Origin: Leptonema illini DSM 21528
Lineage (GTDB): Bacteria > Spirochaetota > Leptospiria > Leptospirales > Leptonemataceae
Direction of reading: 5' to 3'
Length of the DNA: 64,000 nt
NCBI RefSeq assembly: GCF_000243335.1
Contig: NZ_JH597773.1
Location: 1,977,550 to 2,041,549, forward strand
The notes under the pieces: model-generated
The model's database searches: none
The model's input: the letters and a program-made list of their open reading frames with translations, nothing else
What the model was told of the DNA's origin: nothing
Shown: positions 49,874 through 58,856 of the stretch, piece by piece
Numbering within the stretch: position 1 is the stretch's first letter
Layout: every line of letters begins with the position of its first letter
Translations under genes and position numbers: made by a program

Positions 49874-51271
49874 TTAACGGCTTTTAGCCTTCTTTTTCGC
49901 GCTTGCCGTTTTTTTAGCGGCCCCGCCCACCGACTTCTTCTGACCGGCCTTCAACGAAGCCATGCGAGCCTCTCGCTGTCGGTCAAGCGTCGCCTCAAGT
50001 TCGCGCGTCTTCCAGATCTTCGAACGAATGAGGCGAGCTCCACGGCGGAAGTTAAAATACGACCATCCCCACTGGAAGAGGACCATGACGCGATTGCGAA
50101 AGCTGATCAGGTAGGCGATATGAACGACGATCCACATCAGCCAGGCGAGAAAGCCCGTTAACCGCATACTGCCCGATTGCACAACGGCATCGGTGCGACC
50201 GATCGTCGCCATGATACCTTTATCAAAATAAACGAAGGGTTTGCGCTCTTTGCCTTTTACCTCGGCGATGATGTTCTTCGCTACATGCTTGCCCTGTTGG
50301 ATGGCGACCGGAGCGAGCCCCGGAAGCGCCTTCCCGTCAGCCGTGTGACTGAAAGAGGCTTGATCGCCGACGACAAAGACGTCGGGCGATCCGGGGATGC
50401 TCATGTCGGCCTCGACGATGACGCGACTCTGGCGGTCGAGCTCGACGCCAAGCGTGCGGTTCATGCCGTTGCCGAGAACGCCGGCCGCCCACAGAATCGT
50501 GCGCGCCCTGATATTCTCGCCGCCGGCGATGACGCCATCGGAGCGCACCTCAGTCACAGATGTATTCGTCCAGATCGTTACGCCCAGTCGTTCGAGCTCG
50601 CGTGCCGCATGCTCCGAAAGATCGGCGTCAAAGGCAGGCAAAATGCGCGGACCGGCCTCAATAAGTATGATACGCGTTCGCTTCGGATTGATATTGCGAA
50701 AGTTAGATTCAAGCGTATAACGACTGATCTCGCCCAGCGCCCCGGCAAGCTCCACGCCCGTCGGACCGCCGCCAACGACGATAAACGTAAGATACTCTTT
50801 CTGCCGGTCGACGTTCTCTTCGCGCTCGGCGAGTTCATAAGAGAGAAATACGCGACGCCGGATCTCCGTCGCCTCTTCGATGGACTTCAGGCCGGGAGCG
50901 TTATCCTCCCAGTCGTCGCGACCGAAGTAGCTGTGCGTCGCTCCACAGGCGAGAATCAGATAATCATACGAGATCTCGCGATAATCACAGACGACTTTTT
51001 TATTCTGACGATCGATGCTGAGAACGGGAGCGAGTATAACCTCGATATTCTCAAACTCAGAAACGATGGAACGGATGGGAACGGCAATATCGGCGGGGCT
51101 GATCGCCGCCATCGCCACCTGATAGAGAAGCGGCTGAAACAGATGGTGATTCCGGCGATCGATGACGGTAACGCGAATGCCAGGTCGGTCTCCCAGCTCT
51201 TTCGCCGCATTCAGGCCGGCGAATCCGCCGCCTACTATCACAACGTGGACAATATTATTTTCAGTGCTCAT
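49874..51271 (-). CDS. ndh: Type II NADH dehydrogenase (NDH-2)
   Basis: This 465-residue membrane-associated flavoprotein transfers electrons from NADH to quinone without pumping protons. The FAD-binding motif is VVIVGGGFAGLNAAKELGD, the quinone/FAD region is NHHLFQPLLYQVAMAAISP, and the NADH motif is FIVVGGGPTGVELAGAL. Later FVVGDQASF and IQQGKHVAKNI complete the family pattern. A C-terminal amphipathic/hydrophobic segment (FLAWLMWIVVHIAYLISFRN) anchors it. Unusually, the protein ends with a lysine- and alanine-rich tail of about 25 residues (KKSVGGAAKKTASAKKKAKS), which may bind anionic lipid or nucleic acid. The neighbour upstream on the same strand is 24 bases away. Confidence 0.93.
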   Translation of the reverse strand: MSTENNIVHVVIVGGGFAGLNAAKELGDRPGIRVTVIDRRNHHLFQPLLYQVAMAAISPADIAVPIRSIVSEFENIEVILAPVLSIDRQNKKVVCDYREISYDYLILACGATHSYFGRDDWEDNAPGLKSIEEATEIRRRVFLSYELAEREENVDRQKEYLTFIVVGGGPTGVELAGALGEISRYTLESNFRNINPKRTRIILIEAGPRILPAFDADLSEHAARELERLGVTIWTNTSVTEVRSDGVIAGGENIRARTILWAAGVLGNGMNRTLGVELDRQSRVIVEADMSIPGSPDVFVVGDQASFSHTADGKALPGLAPVAIQQGKHVAKNIIAEVKGKERKPFVYFDKGIMATIGRTDAVVQSGSMRLTGFLAWLMWIVVHIAYLISFRNRVMVLFQWGWSYFNFRRGARLIRSKIWKTRELEATLDRQREARMASLKAGQKKSVGGAAKKTASAKKKAKSR

Positions 51272-51294
51272 ACGCCTACCTGTGCCGCTTTCTG

Positions 51295-52977
51295 TTAACC
51301 GTTCTGGCCCGATTTGATATAGTTTCTTTTTCTAAGATAAATCAGAAGAACCAACAATGCAAAGACAAAAATGGTGAAGGCGAAGCCGACGATCCGGCCC
51401 CAGATCGAATCACCCCACATAACGCGCTGATAGGCGACCTGGTCGGTATAGAAACCGACGATATTCATGCCCTCGCCCTCTTTCTGTTCGATAAACTTAA
51501 CCTTCCAGCCCGACATGGCCGCCCTTCCCGTCGCCTTGAAGACGAAGGGCTCCGTATCGGGCACGAGGAAGATCGGAATCTCGCGGTCATAGAAGCCGGC
51601 GATCTCAAGGCGATGCTCGGAGTTCAATCGCACACGCACGTCGCCCATAAAGGCGAAGTTCTCGCGCTTGCGCGGAAGGATGCCCTCGGGCCGGTAGGTT
51701 CCTTCGATTTTATGCAGATAAGCCTCAAGCCTCGTAGCATCGCCGCCAAACCAGGAGAGTAGCGTAGTATTCCATTCGCCGTTTGCCTGTAGCCTGTCAT
51801 TCTCGGGCGGAGAGCATTCGGTGAAAAGATCGAGTAGAATACGCTCTGACAGCCGATGAAGCAGGGCCATATCATCGGCGTTAGCCAGAAGCGCCATGCC
51901 CCTTCCATCGGGGGAGAAAAGCACGAATGAAGCGAAGCCCGGGAACCGCGAAGATTGTTCATAGACTACGAGAGCCTCACCCTTTGCGCTGCAAAGTCGA
52001 CGGGCATGAAACGGACCGCTCACACCACCGAGCGACGGATCATACGTGAAATACGATCCGAAGGGAAGGTCTTCGCGGCCTTCTTCTGAGGTCGTGGCCG
52101 CTCGTCCTGCAAGCTCTTTCAAAAGCGTGGCCACATCGCGGGCATTGCTGACCATGCCATAGATACCGGGATACACAATATGCGGATGACGTATCTTAAC
52201 GGGTCTTTCTTCTGACGTATAACCATCGCTTGCCTTTTCAAGAAGCTTTTCATAACTCTCGGGCGCTCCCGAAACGATCAGGCTGTGTTTCATGCCCTGA
52301 TTGCGCATCGTCTGCGATAGCATCTCTTCGATCGTCTGCCCGCGAACGCTGGCCAGATAATCGAGAAGCAGCTGCATGCCCTCTGACGAAAAGGCGATGC
52401 GCGAATACGGGGTTTCGTCGGCGGCAAGGGACTTCGACAGTACGGCCGGATCAATCGCCGACGACGCGATACCCGAGCGCGAAGGCGGAAGCCCCGAGAC
52501 CGAATGATAGAGATTTAAGAGAAATGCGCGATCGACGTTCAATCCTTCGAAGATCTCTTTTCCTCGCAGCGGACCTCTGCGCGTATCGACCGGCATCTGC
52601 ATCAGATTGCCGGGCCGATGAATGGATTCCTGAAATCGAGCATAGATCAAGAGAGCCTGGTCGTGAGACGTAAAGCCTTCGCGTATCGAGAGCGTCTCTT
52701 TGCGCATCTCTTCTTCAAGCAGAAGAGGAAGCAGAGCCGTGCTCAGCTCTCCCGTAAAAAAAAGCGTATCATCCGTGACATCGGCCTCGCCGGTCGTTCC
52801 AAACGAGAGTGCAAGCTCGCGACCCGGCCTGAAAACGACGATCTGCAATCCCGGAACGTGCCGCGACGTCATGAGCGAGGGAGCGAGCGATTTGAGCGTC
52901 TCAGAAAGGTCTCTTGCCTCGGCAGACTGCAAAGAGAGCCCGGCCAGCATGGCGAAAAGCAGAACTCGTTTCTTCAT
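51295..52977 (-). CDS. Beta-lactamase/PBP4*-fold protein lacking catalytic residues
   Basis: This 560-residue exported protein has a signal peptide (LLFAMLAGLSLQSAEA) and a C-terminal membrane helix (IVGFAFTIFVFALLVLLIYL). The body follows the serine beta-lactamase-like plan, with VPGLQIVVFRPGRELALSFG, then FFTGELSTALLPLLL where the SxxK motif belongs, HSVSGLPPS, and YSRIAFSSEGMQLLLDYL where YxN belongs. The nucleophile serine is replaced by Glu77, the lysine by Thr80 and the YxN asparagine by Arg193. Unless I have misaligned the motif it cannot be a hydrolase and is probably a binding or scaffolding pseudoenzyme. A second, beta-rich domain precedes the anchor. Confidence 0.78.
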   Translation of the reverse strand: MKKRVLLFAMLAGLSLQSAEARDLSETLKSLAPSLMTSRHVPGLQIVVFRPGRELALSFGTTGEADVTDDTLFFTGELSTALLPLLLEEEMRKETLSIREGFTSHDQALLIYARFQESIHRPGNLMQMPVDTRRGPLRGKEIFEGLNVDRAFLLNLYHSVSGLPPSRSGIASSAIDPAVLSKSLAADETPYSRIAFSSEGMQLLLDYLASVRGQTIEEMLSQTMRNQGMKHSLIVSGAPESYEKLLEKASDGYTSEERPVKIRHPHIVYPGIYGMVSNARDVATLLKELAGRAATTSEEGREDLPFGSYFTYDPSLGGVSGPFHARRLCSAKGEALVVYEQSSRFPGFASFVLFSPDGRGMALLANADDMALLHRLSERILLDLFTECSPPENDRLQANGEWNTTLLSWFGGDATRLEAYLHKIEGTYRPEGILPRKRENFAFMGDVRVRLNSEHRLEIAGFYDREIPIFLVPDTEPFVFKATGRAAMSGWKVKFIEQKEGEGMNIVGFYTDQVAYQRVMWGDSIWGRIVGFAFTIFVFALLVLLIYLRKRNYIKSGQNG

Positions 52978-53080
52978 TATTCAAACTCCCTCAATGTATC
53001 TTTCAATAAGAGTCGCGTCCGTTTGATTTCTATGGAAATCAAACGCGGGTGCTCATATGCCGGGGCTAATCCGTCGATCG

Positions 53081-54088
53081 TCAGTCCACAAAATCGGGCG
53101 CCTTCTCTTCGGCAAAGCGGATTAAATCAGGCAGTAGCGAAAGGTCGACGCCCTTCCAGTATATATTCCATACTGATCTGCGCTGAAAACCGTCGGCGAT
53201 CTTTTCATACCAGCGATGGATGGAATTCGTGCGTCTCGATCTCCAGAAAAGCGCTCCGGTCTCGGCAAGCACGCGCTGCCATAGATCCTGCGCCACGCCC
53301 GATCCGCGCGCATCGACGCCGACGGCGAACTTAGATAGATAGAGGCCGTACTGTGTAGCCTCGAGAAGAACCGCTCCGGTGAACTGCTCTTCTATATAGA
53401 AGTCAGAGACGCGATCAAACAGATTCACATCGGCAAGCGCGCGCCCGAAGCTCTGTTCGATCAGCATATGAAGCCTTTCTTTTTGGTCGGATGTGAGCTT
53501 TCGGTAATGGACGATCACCGTCGGACGCCTGAAAAGCGTTCCTGCTCCTTTCACCGTAAAGATCTCTTTCAACAGATTGGCCGGAGTACAGACGGAAAGA
53601 TGCAGATCACGCTGACGTTCAAGCATCTGAAAGGCCAGAGCGGTTAACATCCTATCTTCGGCATCGACAGGCTCATCGGGAGCACATACGGCAAGAGCTG
53701 AGCCCTCGTTTGCGATCATGCCGCGACGACGCAAGAAGTGAATGCGCCGCACGCCCTGCGCCACAAGGTCGTGAAGAGCATTGATGAGCGAAGTCTCTTC
53801 ACTGATCACAGGCACATCCGATCCGCTCTGCGCAAGCTCATGCTGAAAGGCCTGTGAGAATTGCACAGCCGTTCCTGTAAGTAAAAGCGCCGGACGCAGT
53901 CCGAGTCTTGAGAGCGATTTCAGCTGAAAGAGCAGAAGCTCGAATTCAAGGCGACAGCTTACCGCATCTGGCACGATCAACGCGAAGAAGGCTCCCCCCT
54001 CGGATCGAAAGCGGCGAAGGTAATGCTCCACCTCCTGGCTGCGGCCGATGCTTTCGAGAAAGAGCTTTGCTGTGTCAGAGAAGAACAT
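53081..54088 (-). CDS. N-acetylglutamate synthase-like protein (AAK-NAT fusion)
   Basis: This 335-residue protein has a degenerate amino-acid-kinase domain at the N-terminus (LLFQLKSLSRLGLRPALLLT, and so on) joined to a GNAT-type acetyltransferase of the vertebrate-like NAGS/DUF619 class. The C-terminal part is diagnostic: LYLSKFAVGVDARGSGVAQD, LWQRVLAETGALFWRSRRTN and IHRWYEKIADGFQR. NAGS makes N-acetylglutamate, the first intermediate of arginine synthesis. The kinase half lacks the glycine-rich phosphate loop of ArgB, so it is probably regulatory. The ATG overlaps the stop of the LolA-like gene by one base (TAATG). No other arg gene lies in the window. Confidence 0.8.
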   Translation of the reverse strand: MFFSDTAKLFLESIGRSQEVEHYLRRFRSEGGAFFALIVPDAVSCRLEFELLLFQLKSLSRLGLRPALLLTGTAVQFSQAFQHELAQSGSDVPVISEETSLINALHDLVAQGVRRIHFLRRRGMIANEGSALAVCAPDEPVDAEDRMLTALAFQMLERQRDLHLSVCTPANLLKEIFTVKGAGTLFRRPTVIVHYRKLTSDQKERLHMLIEQSFGRALADVNLFDRVSDFYIEEQFTGAVLLEATQYGLYLSKFAVGVDARGSGVAQDLWQRVLAETGALFWRSRRTNSIHRWYEKIADGFQRRSVWNIYWKGVDLSLLPDLIRFAEEKAPDFVD

Positions 54089-54903
54089 TAACGACTCAAA
54101 TAATCCGGATCAAAAAGCGACGGGTCGGGGCGAAACTTCGGATCATAGATGCGCGTTTCAAACCGAGCGACAGAGGCGCGCCGCAAATCCATCATCTCAT
54201 ACAGCGCGGGAAAATCAGACACAAACTGGCGGTTCGTCTTCCATTCAAGAAGCGGCCTGCCCTGCCCGAACTCCAGCACGCGAAGCAAGATGCCCCGTTC
54301 CTTCACCTCCACACGTGCCGGTCGGCCTGCGGAGTCAATCCCGATGCTCAATTGCGGCTCTTCGGTCTCAAGAAGCGTGCAATCGATCATCGTCCAATCC
54401 GGCCGAAGCGAATCCACTCGCCAGGAATGAGGCTTCAGGTTTGCAGCAAACCAGGGATAAAAGAAATCGACGGGCGAGAATCCCATCGCCGATAGAGGAT
54501 CAAAGCGCTGCGACGCCTCGGGCCGTGTAAGCTGGCGGCGCGGAACGTCGAATATCCATACCTGCATGCCCCGGCCCGTCCAGAGCAGACGCAACTCCTC
54601 GGCCCGGCGAGCGGAGCGAATCGTCATATAGGCCTGCGGCGAACGCACAATGAGCTCGAAATCCTGCACGACGGTCGGCTCGTCGCGGCGCAGAAGCGTC
54701 AGAGTTCCGCGATAGAGGCCGTCGGGACGTGTGAGAGAACGGTCGAGGCCTTCCAGAACCTGCTGCAACGTGCGCCCGTCTGGAAAGGGCTTCGAAATCC
54801 GCTGCTCTTGCTCGCCGTCGACGGGGATGCCATCGGGCCATGCCTGCGCCGAAACCCTGGACACAATAAAAAATACTGAAAAAAAGAGCAGCAAAAAAGA
54901 CAT
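54088..54903 (-). CDS. LolA-like outer-membrane lipoprotein-sorting protein
   Basis: This exported protein of about 271 residues has a signal peptide MSFLLLFFSVFFIVSRVSA followed by QAWPDG. The body is an open beta-barrel of the LolA/LppX type: YRGTLTLLRRDEPTVVQDFE, AYMTIRSARRAEELRLLWTG, MQVWIFDVPRRQLTR and the family end MMDLRRASVARFETRIYDPK. Such proteins carry lipids or lipoproteins across the periplasm. I start at the ATG at 54903, which gives a clean signal peptide. An ATG at 54951 would add sixteen basic residues, and the frame from 55251 would overlap the divergent outer-membrane gene. It is followed directly by the NAGS-like gene. Confidence 0.8.
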   Translation of the reverse strand: MSFLLLFFSVFFIVSRVSAQAWPDGIPVDGEQEQRISKPFPDGRTLQQVLEGLDRSLTRPDGLYRGTLTLLRRDEPTVVQDFELIVRSPQAYMTIRSARRAEELRLLWTGRGMQVWIFDVPRRQLTRPEASQRFDPLSAMGFSPVDFFYPWFAANLKPHSWRVDSLRPDWTMIDCTLLETEEPQLSIGIDSAGRPARVEVKERGILLRVLEFGQGRPLLEWKTNRQFVSDFPALYEMMDLRRASVARFETRIYDPKFRPDPSLFDPDYLSR

Positions 54904-55036
54904 AATCCGACGACTTGCGGACGCGAAAAAGATTGCACGCCTCGCTTGCATGGGATGAGAATACTTCGGTCGTTGCATGCTGTCTTGTATTTCGTCGAAA
55001 AGCATGCAGCTCTGAACCACAGGAGGAACCACAGAT

Positions 55037-56023
55037 ATGAAAAAGACCTCATTGAGAGTTATTCTCTCCAGAGCCTTTGTTGCCCTCGCGGCCATGATGC
55101 TCTCTGCGCCGATTTTCGCCGACAAGATCCGCCTCAACGTAGGATACTGGCCCGGCGAGATGGAACCCGAACTTGAAGACCGCTTCTTGCTTGATGATCT
55201 CATCGGCCAGGGCGATCTCAACCTCGGCTGGACCGGCAAACAAACAAACACGATATGGCCTCTTGGGTTTCAGTACCATAAGGCGATGGGCAGCGGCACG
55301 CTAATTCTCAGCGCAAACTATACGCGCTACATGCCCGAATACAAATACAACTCGCTTCCGCTCAATTTCAACAGCGTTAAGCTTGTTGAGCTGAAAAACT
55401 ACGTAAGCACGGACTGGGACGGTGAGGCCGGCTACCAGATCGAGGTCGGCAAATCGGGCCTTTTCCTGACTCCTAAACTCGGCTTCCGCTGGCATAACAC
55501 AAGCTATGAATACAGCGCCGTTCAGATCGGCGGCACCGTCGGCACGACGATCGGCGATAACAATTTCGAAGCAAGCGCTCGCGGAACGTACGCAGGTTTA
55601 GGCGTGCAGTTCTATTTACAGAAGAATATGTCGATCATCGGCGAGTTTGCGACCACGTCGATCTTCCCGAACTTCGGCGGCTCGATGACCTACCAGACGA
55701 CCTTTGTTTCACTGGGCGGCTCGAACCAGATCGACATCACCGATCAGGAAGCGAGCTATGAAATACAGATCAACCGCTGGATGCTGGGATTCCAGTATGA
55801 CCATACGGCCGATCTGCACTTTCAGGTGGGACTGCGTCAGGAAGAGCAGATCCACTCCTACCCGGGATTCTTCGGCATGAACTTCTCGATCATTAACAAC
55901 AACGCCGGCTTTAACGGCGTCGATGCCACAGAGATCATCACCGACATGATCTTCTGGGAATCCGAAAAGACGCAGAAGAAAGGCCTGTTCTTCTTCGCCG
56001 TCAGCTACGACATCAACATCTGA
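55037..56023 (+). CDS. Predicted outer-membrane beta-barrel protein
   Basis: This 328-residue exported protein has a signal peptide (VILSRAFVALAAMMLSAPIFA, cut before DKIRL). The rest is built of alternating amphipathic strands with aromatic girdles (ILSANYTRYMPEYKYNS, LFLTPKLGFRWHNTSYEYSA, GVQFYLQKNMSIIGEFATTS) and ends FFFAVSYDINI, as outer-membrane barrels do. I do not recognise a specific family. AGGAGG lies 12 bases ahead of the ATG. The gene is divergent from the LolA-like gene and is followed by a strong terminator, so it is probably monocistronic. Confidence 0.82.
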   Translation: MKKTSLRVILSRAFVALAAMMLSAPIFADKIRLNVGYWPGEMEPELEDRFLLDDLIGQGDLNLGWTGKQTNTIWPLGFQYHKAMGSGTLILSANYTRYMPEYKYNSLPLNFNSVKLVELKNYVSTDWDGEAGYQIEVGKSGLFLTPKLGFRWHNTSYEYSAVQIGGTVGTTIGDNNFEASARGTYAGLGVQFYLQKNMSIIGEFATTSIFPNFGGSMTYQTTFVSLGGSNQIDITDQEASYEIQINRWMLGFQYDHTADLHFQVGLRQEEQIHSYPGFFGMNFSIINNNAGFNGVDATEIITDMIFWESEKTQKKGLFFFAVSYDINI

Positions 56024-56050
56024 TCGGTTAAAGATGACGGTCGATACCGG

Positions 56051-56072
56051 AGGGCCCTGCGGGGCCCTTTTT
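56051..56072 (+). terminator. Intrinsic terminator after the beta-barrel gene
   Basis: AGGGCCC (56051-56057), loop, GGGCCCT (56062-56068), then a run of T residues. It begins 28 bases after the stop codon and abuts the convergent HNH gene. Confidence 0.9.
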
Positions 56073-56460
56073 ATTTCTGCTCTCCGTCTGAACGGGTGGA
56101 TGGACCTTCTCCATCATCAGCGGCGTTAACTGACTGCGCCTTCTCGCGTTCGGCGCGCTCCTTTGCGATCAGATCGGCGAACTCCGCCGGCATGAGATAC
56201 TTCTTTCGGTTATTGCATTCTTTGCAGCAGGGTACGATGTTCTCTTTGGTCGAAGAGCCGCCTCTCGATAGCGGGATCAGATGATCCATCGTCAGCTCAT
56301 TGGGCTTGAACTTGCGCCGGCAGTAATAGCAGATGCCGTCGGATCGTTTGCGATTCCACCAGCCCGAATCACGCAGCTTCTTCGCCTTCTCTTTCTCACG
56401 CTGCACATGCTTTGCATCGGGCGCAAAAAAGGGATCAAATCCTGGCTCGGCATTCATCAA
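56071..56460 (-). CDS. HNH endonuclease
   Basis: This 129-residue protein carries an HNH nuclease core with a zinc site: ICYYCRRKFKPNELTMDHLI (first CxxC and the DH catalytic pair), PLSRGGSSTKENIVPCCKEC (Asn and second CxxC) and NNRKKYLMP. The N-terminus is highly charged (AKHVQREKEKAKKLRDSGWW) and the C-terminal tail is acidic. HNH proteins of this small type occur as homing or defence nucleases and also in housekeeping roles. Nothing here decides. It is convergent with the beta-barrel gene and lies 146 bp from the IS pair. Confidence 0.9.
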   Translation of the reverse strand: MMNAEPGFDPFFAPDAKHVQREKEKAKKLRDSGWWNRKRSDGICYYCRRKFKPNELTMDHLIPLSRGGSSTKENIVPCCKECNNRKKYLMPAEFADLIAKERAEREKAQSVNAADDGEGPSTRSDGEQK

Positions 56461-56606
56461 ACGTCAGAATCCCGCCGGAATTCGCAGAAACAAGCGCGAA
56501 TCAGGAGTGGTGGCGGGCCGTCCTTCCCCGTATTCAAGCAACTCTCAGCGGAATCTCATCTGCCAGCATCGGGCACAATGTGACATAACGTTCGTCCTGT
56601 AGTCTT

Positions 56607-57738
56607 GGCTTTGTTGTATTGAAACGGTCAGTAGAGTGCGAACTTCCATGCTCAGTCGTTTTAACATTGAGTCTTCAGGTTTTTATCGGAACAGAAACGG
56701 GCTTGCCGAGCTGATTGAGCTTGTTCAACAACCGGCTTCTCAAGAGAACTTCGGCTTGCTGGTTTGGGAAATTACGAGCGGCCATCCTTTCTCCGAATAC
56801 TGTTTTGTAACGAAAGAAAGTCATTTCTACGAGTGATCGCTTATGATAGTCGCTTTCCTTCTTCCATGCTGCTCGGGTCTTCTCTCTCACAGCCCTGATA
56901 GTATCATCCCTCTGCCAGGATATCTTGAACCTTTCCGCATTTGAATACTTTTCATCGAGCGTCACTGCATGTTCGCGGGGTGGAACGATCACATTGATTC
57001 CGTTGATGCGGGCGGTATTGTAAACAGCATGAGTATCATAGGCTCCGTCGCCCCTGAACGACTTTATTTTCACGCCTGACGAAATCAAATCTCGCATCGC
57101 CTTTACCGCTTCTTTGCTGTCGCCGCTATCCTCATTATTGCTTGTTAACTCGGCATAAACTATCTCGCCGGAATTAACGTCGATTCCGATATGCAGTTTT
57201 CGCCACGTACGACGTTTTGAGGGACCATGCTTTCTGGTCATCCATTCACCGTCGCCATAGACTTTCAGCCCCGTCGAATCCATAACCAGATCCACGCCTT
57301 TTTTCATAGCCTTTGAGGCATTGATCGGCTTCATCTTGATCCCCGCCTGTCTTCTGCAAACCTGTGAATAATCGGGCACTTGCAGATCCAGCTTTAGCAT
57401 CGTGAATAGCGACCTTACAAAACCGGTGGTCTGGCGAAGAGGGAATTTGAACAGGCCCCGGAGAGTCAGCATGAACTCAATTGCCTGGTCCGAATAAACA
57501 GGCTGATGGCCGCGTCCTCTATGACGGTATTCCGCTGCCCAGGTCGTGCTGATATCATCTGAGATCCATACGGTCAGGCTTCCCCGGTTCACGAGGGCCT
57601 GGTTATATTCCCGCCAGTTCTTTACACGATAACGTGTTTTCTCTTTTGCTTCGGTCTGTGTTTCAGCTTTTTTCCGGGCCATGCGTTCAGTTTATACGAC
57701 TCATTGCAGGGTACAAGCATTTTCAGTACAACAAAGCC
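56607..57738 (-). mobile_element. IS5-family element A (IS903-like group)
   Basis: This is a complete insertion sequence of 1132 bp with one minus-strand transposase. Terminal inverted repeats: GGCTTTGTTGTATTGAAA at 56607 and, inverted, GGCTTTGTTGTACTGAAA at 57738. GGCTTTGTTG is the start of IS903 ends. GTAGTCTT on the left (56599-56606) and GTAGTCTTT on the right (57739-57747) form the target duplication, with one T missing on the left. Confidence 0.85.
56675..57682 (-). CDS. IS5-family transposase of element A
   Basis: This 335-residue DDE transposase looks complete. The first catalytic Asp is in LVMDSTGLKVYGDGEW, followed by KRRTWRKLHIGIDVNSG. The second Asp is in FRGDGAYDTHAVYN, and the Glu is in YHKRSLVEMTFFRYKTVFGE with the family Y-(2)-R-(3)-E-like spacing. 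The N-terminal helical region (YRVKNWREYNQALVNRG, LPLRQTTGFVRSL-type FPLRQTTGFVRSLF) binds the ends. It is a paralogue of the transposase in element B, with the same order of motifs but clearly diverged sequence. The two genes point away from each other. Confidence 0.94.
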   Translation of the reverse strand: MARKKAETQTEAKEKTRYRVKNWREYNQALVNRGSLTVWISDDISTTWAAEYRHRGRGHQPVYSDQAIEFMLTLRGLFKFPLRQTTGFVRSLFTMLKLDLQVPDYSQVCRRQAGIKMKPINASKAMKKGVDLVMDSTGLKVYGDGEWMTRKHGPSKRRTWRKLHIGIDVNSGEIVYAELTSNNEDSGDSKEAVKAMRDLISSGVKIKSFRGDGAYDTHAVYNTARINGINVIVPPREHAVTLDEKYSNAERFKISWQRDDTIRAVREKTRAAWKKESDYHKRSLVEMTFFRYKTVFGERMAARNFPNQQAEVLLRSRLLNKLNQLGKPVSVPIKT

Positions 57739-57747
57739 GTAGTCTTT

Positions 57748-58856
57748 GGCTTTGTTGCGCAAAAAAGGCTTGTACTGTGCGGCCCTAGCGACATAACGAT
57801 ATTATGAGCGCATTGCGGATAAAGGGAAAGCAAGATCCAAAGGTTCCCTATCGAGTTCTGAACTGGAGAGATTACAACAGAGGGCTCGTTAAGCGAGGGG
57901 ATCTCTGTCTCTGGATAGAGGATGGAATTGAGGATCGCTGGTATTCCGTGGAAACACCGAATCGCCGGGGAAGAAGAGATAAATACTCTGATGCTGCTAT
58001 TGAATGCGTTCTCGTTTTGAAGAGTCTCTTCGGGCTGCCTCTACGGCAAACAACGGGGCTGCTGGCATCGCTTTTCAAGCTCTCCGGATTGGATCTGGAA
58101 GTACCGGATTACAGTCGAATCTCACGCAGACAGGGTCGGCTCTCCCCTTCTATCAAATTGCCGAAGGGAATCCGATCAAAACCAATTCATCTTGTACTCG
58201 ACGGAACGGGGCTCAAGGTTTTCGGCGAAGGCGAATGGAAAGTTCGCGAGCACGGTGCGGGGAAACGAAGGACATGGCGCAAGCTTCATCTTGCCATTGA
58301 TGCAGGTAGCGGACAGATACTGACTGCGTTACTAACCCAGCGTGATACTCACGATGCGGAGCCCGCACCCGATATCATTCGATCACTCGTAAAGCAAGGC
58401 TATGACATAAAGGATTTTCGCGGGGATGGAGCGTACGATGCTCATAGAGTGTTTCTGACATGCTTGCAGCATGGAATCAAAGCCATTATTCCAAGCAGGG
58501 AAGGAGCCATTCTATCAAGCGAAAAATACGAGAATGCCATGGATAATACCTGGCCACGCGATGAAATCGTGAAAAGAATTCGGGAAATCGGAAAAGGAGG
58601 TTGGAAGACAGAGAGCGGATATTTCAAACGATCACTTGTAGAAATGGCAATCTATCGCTACAAGCGAACGTTCGGTGACCGCCTGAGCGCTCGTAACCTT
58701 GAGAATCAGCGAGTAGAGGTCACATTGCGGGCCTCTATGCTTAATAAAATGATCAAGACGGCTAAACCGAAGTCAGAGAAGCGGATCAGGTAATAAACGT
58801 TCTGGAATTGAAATCCGGGAGGCTATTGGCTCGGATAATCTTTGCGCAACAAAGTC
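57748..58856 (+). mobile_element. IS5-family element B (IS903-like group)
   Basis: This is a complete insertion sequence of 1109 bp with one plus-strand transposase. Terminal inverted repeats: GGCTTTGTTGCGCAAA at 57748 and, inverted, GACTTTGTTGCGCAAA at 58856, with one mismatch. The flanks GTAGTCTTT (57739-57747) and GTAGTCTTT (58857-58865) are a perfect 9-bp target duplication, the size typical of the IS903 group. Confidence 0.88.
57804..58793 (+). CDS. IS5-family transposase of element B
   Basis: This 329-residue DDE transposase is intact as far as can be seen. It opens MSALRIKGKQDPKVPYRVLN, then LPLRQTTGLLASLFKLSGLD. The catalytic residues are in LVLDGTGLKVFGEGEWKVRE, FRGDGAYDAHRVF and FKRSLVEMAIYRYKRTFGDR. 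It aligns throughout with the element A transposase but differs at many positions, so the elements are different IS species of the same group rather than copies of one. Confidence 0.94.
   Translation: MSALRIKGKQDPKVPYRVLNWRDYNRGLVKRGDLCLWIEDGIEDRWYSVETPNRRGRRDKYSDAAIECVLVLKSLFGLPLRQTTGLLASLFKLSGLDLEVPDYSRISRRQGRLSPSIKLPKGIRSKPIHLVLDGTGLKVFGEGEWKVREHGAGKRRTWRKLHLAIDAGSGQILTALLTQRDTHDAEPAPDIIRSLVKQGYDIKDFRGDGAYDAHRVFLTCLQHGIKAIIPSREGAILSSEKYENAMDNTWPRDEIVKRIREIGKGGWKTESGYFKRSLVEMAIYRYKRTFGDRLSARNLENQRVEVTLRASMLNKMIKTAKPKSEKRIR

Noticed and set aside
50177-51298. Plus-strand 373-codon frame over ndh
   Set aside because: Shadow of NDH-2, which has full FAD and NADH motifs.
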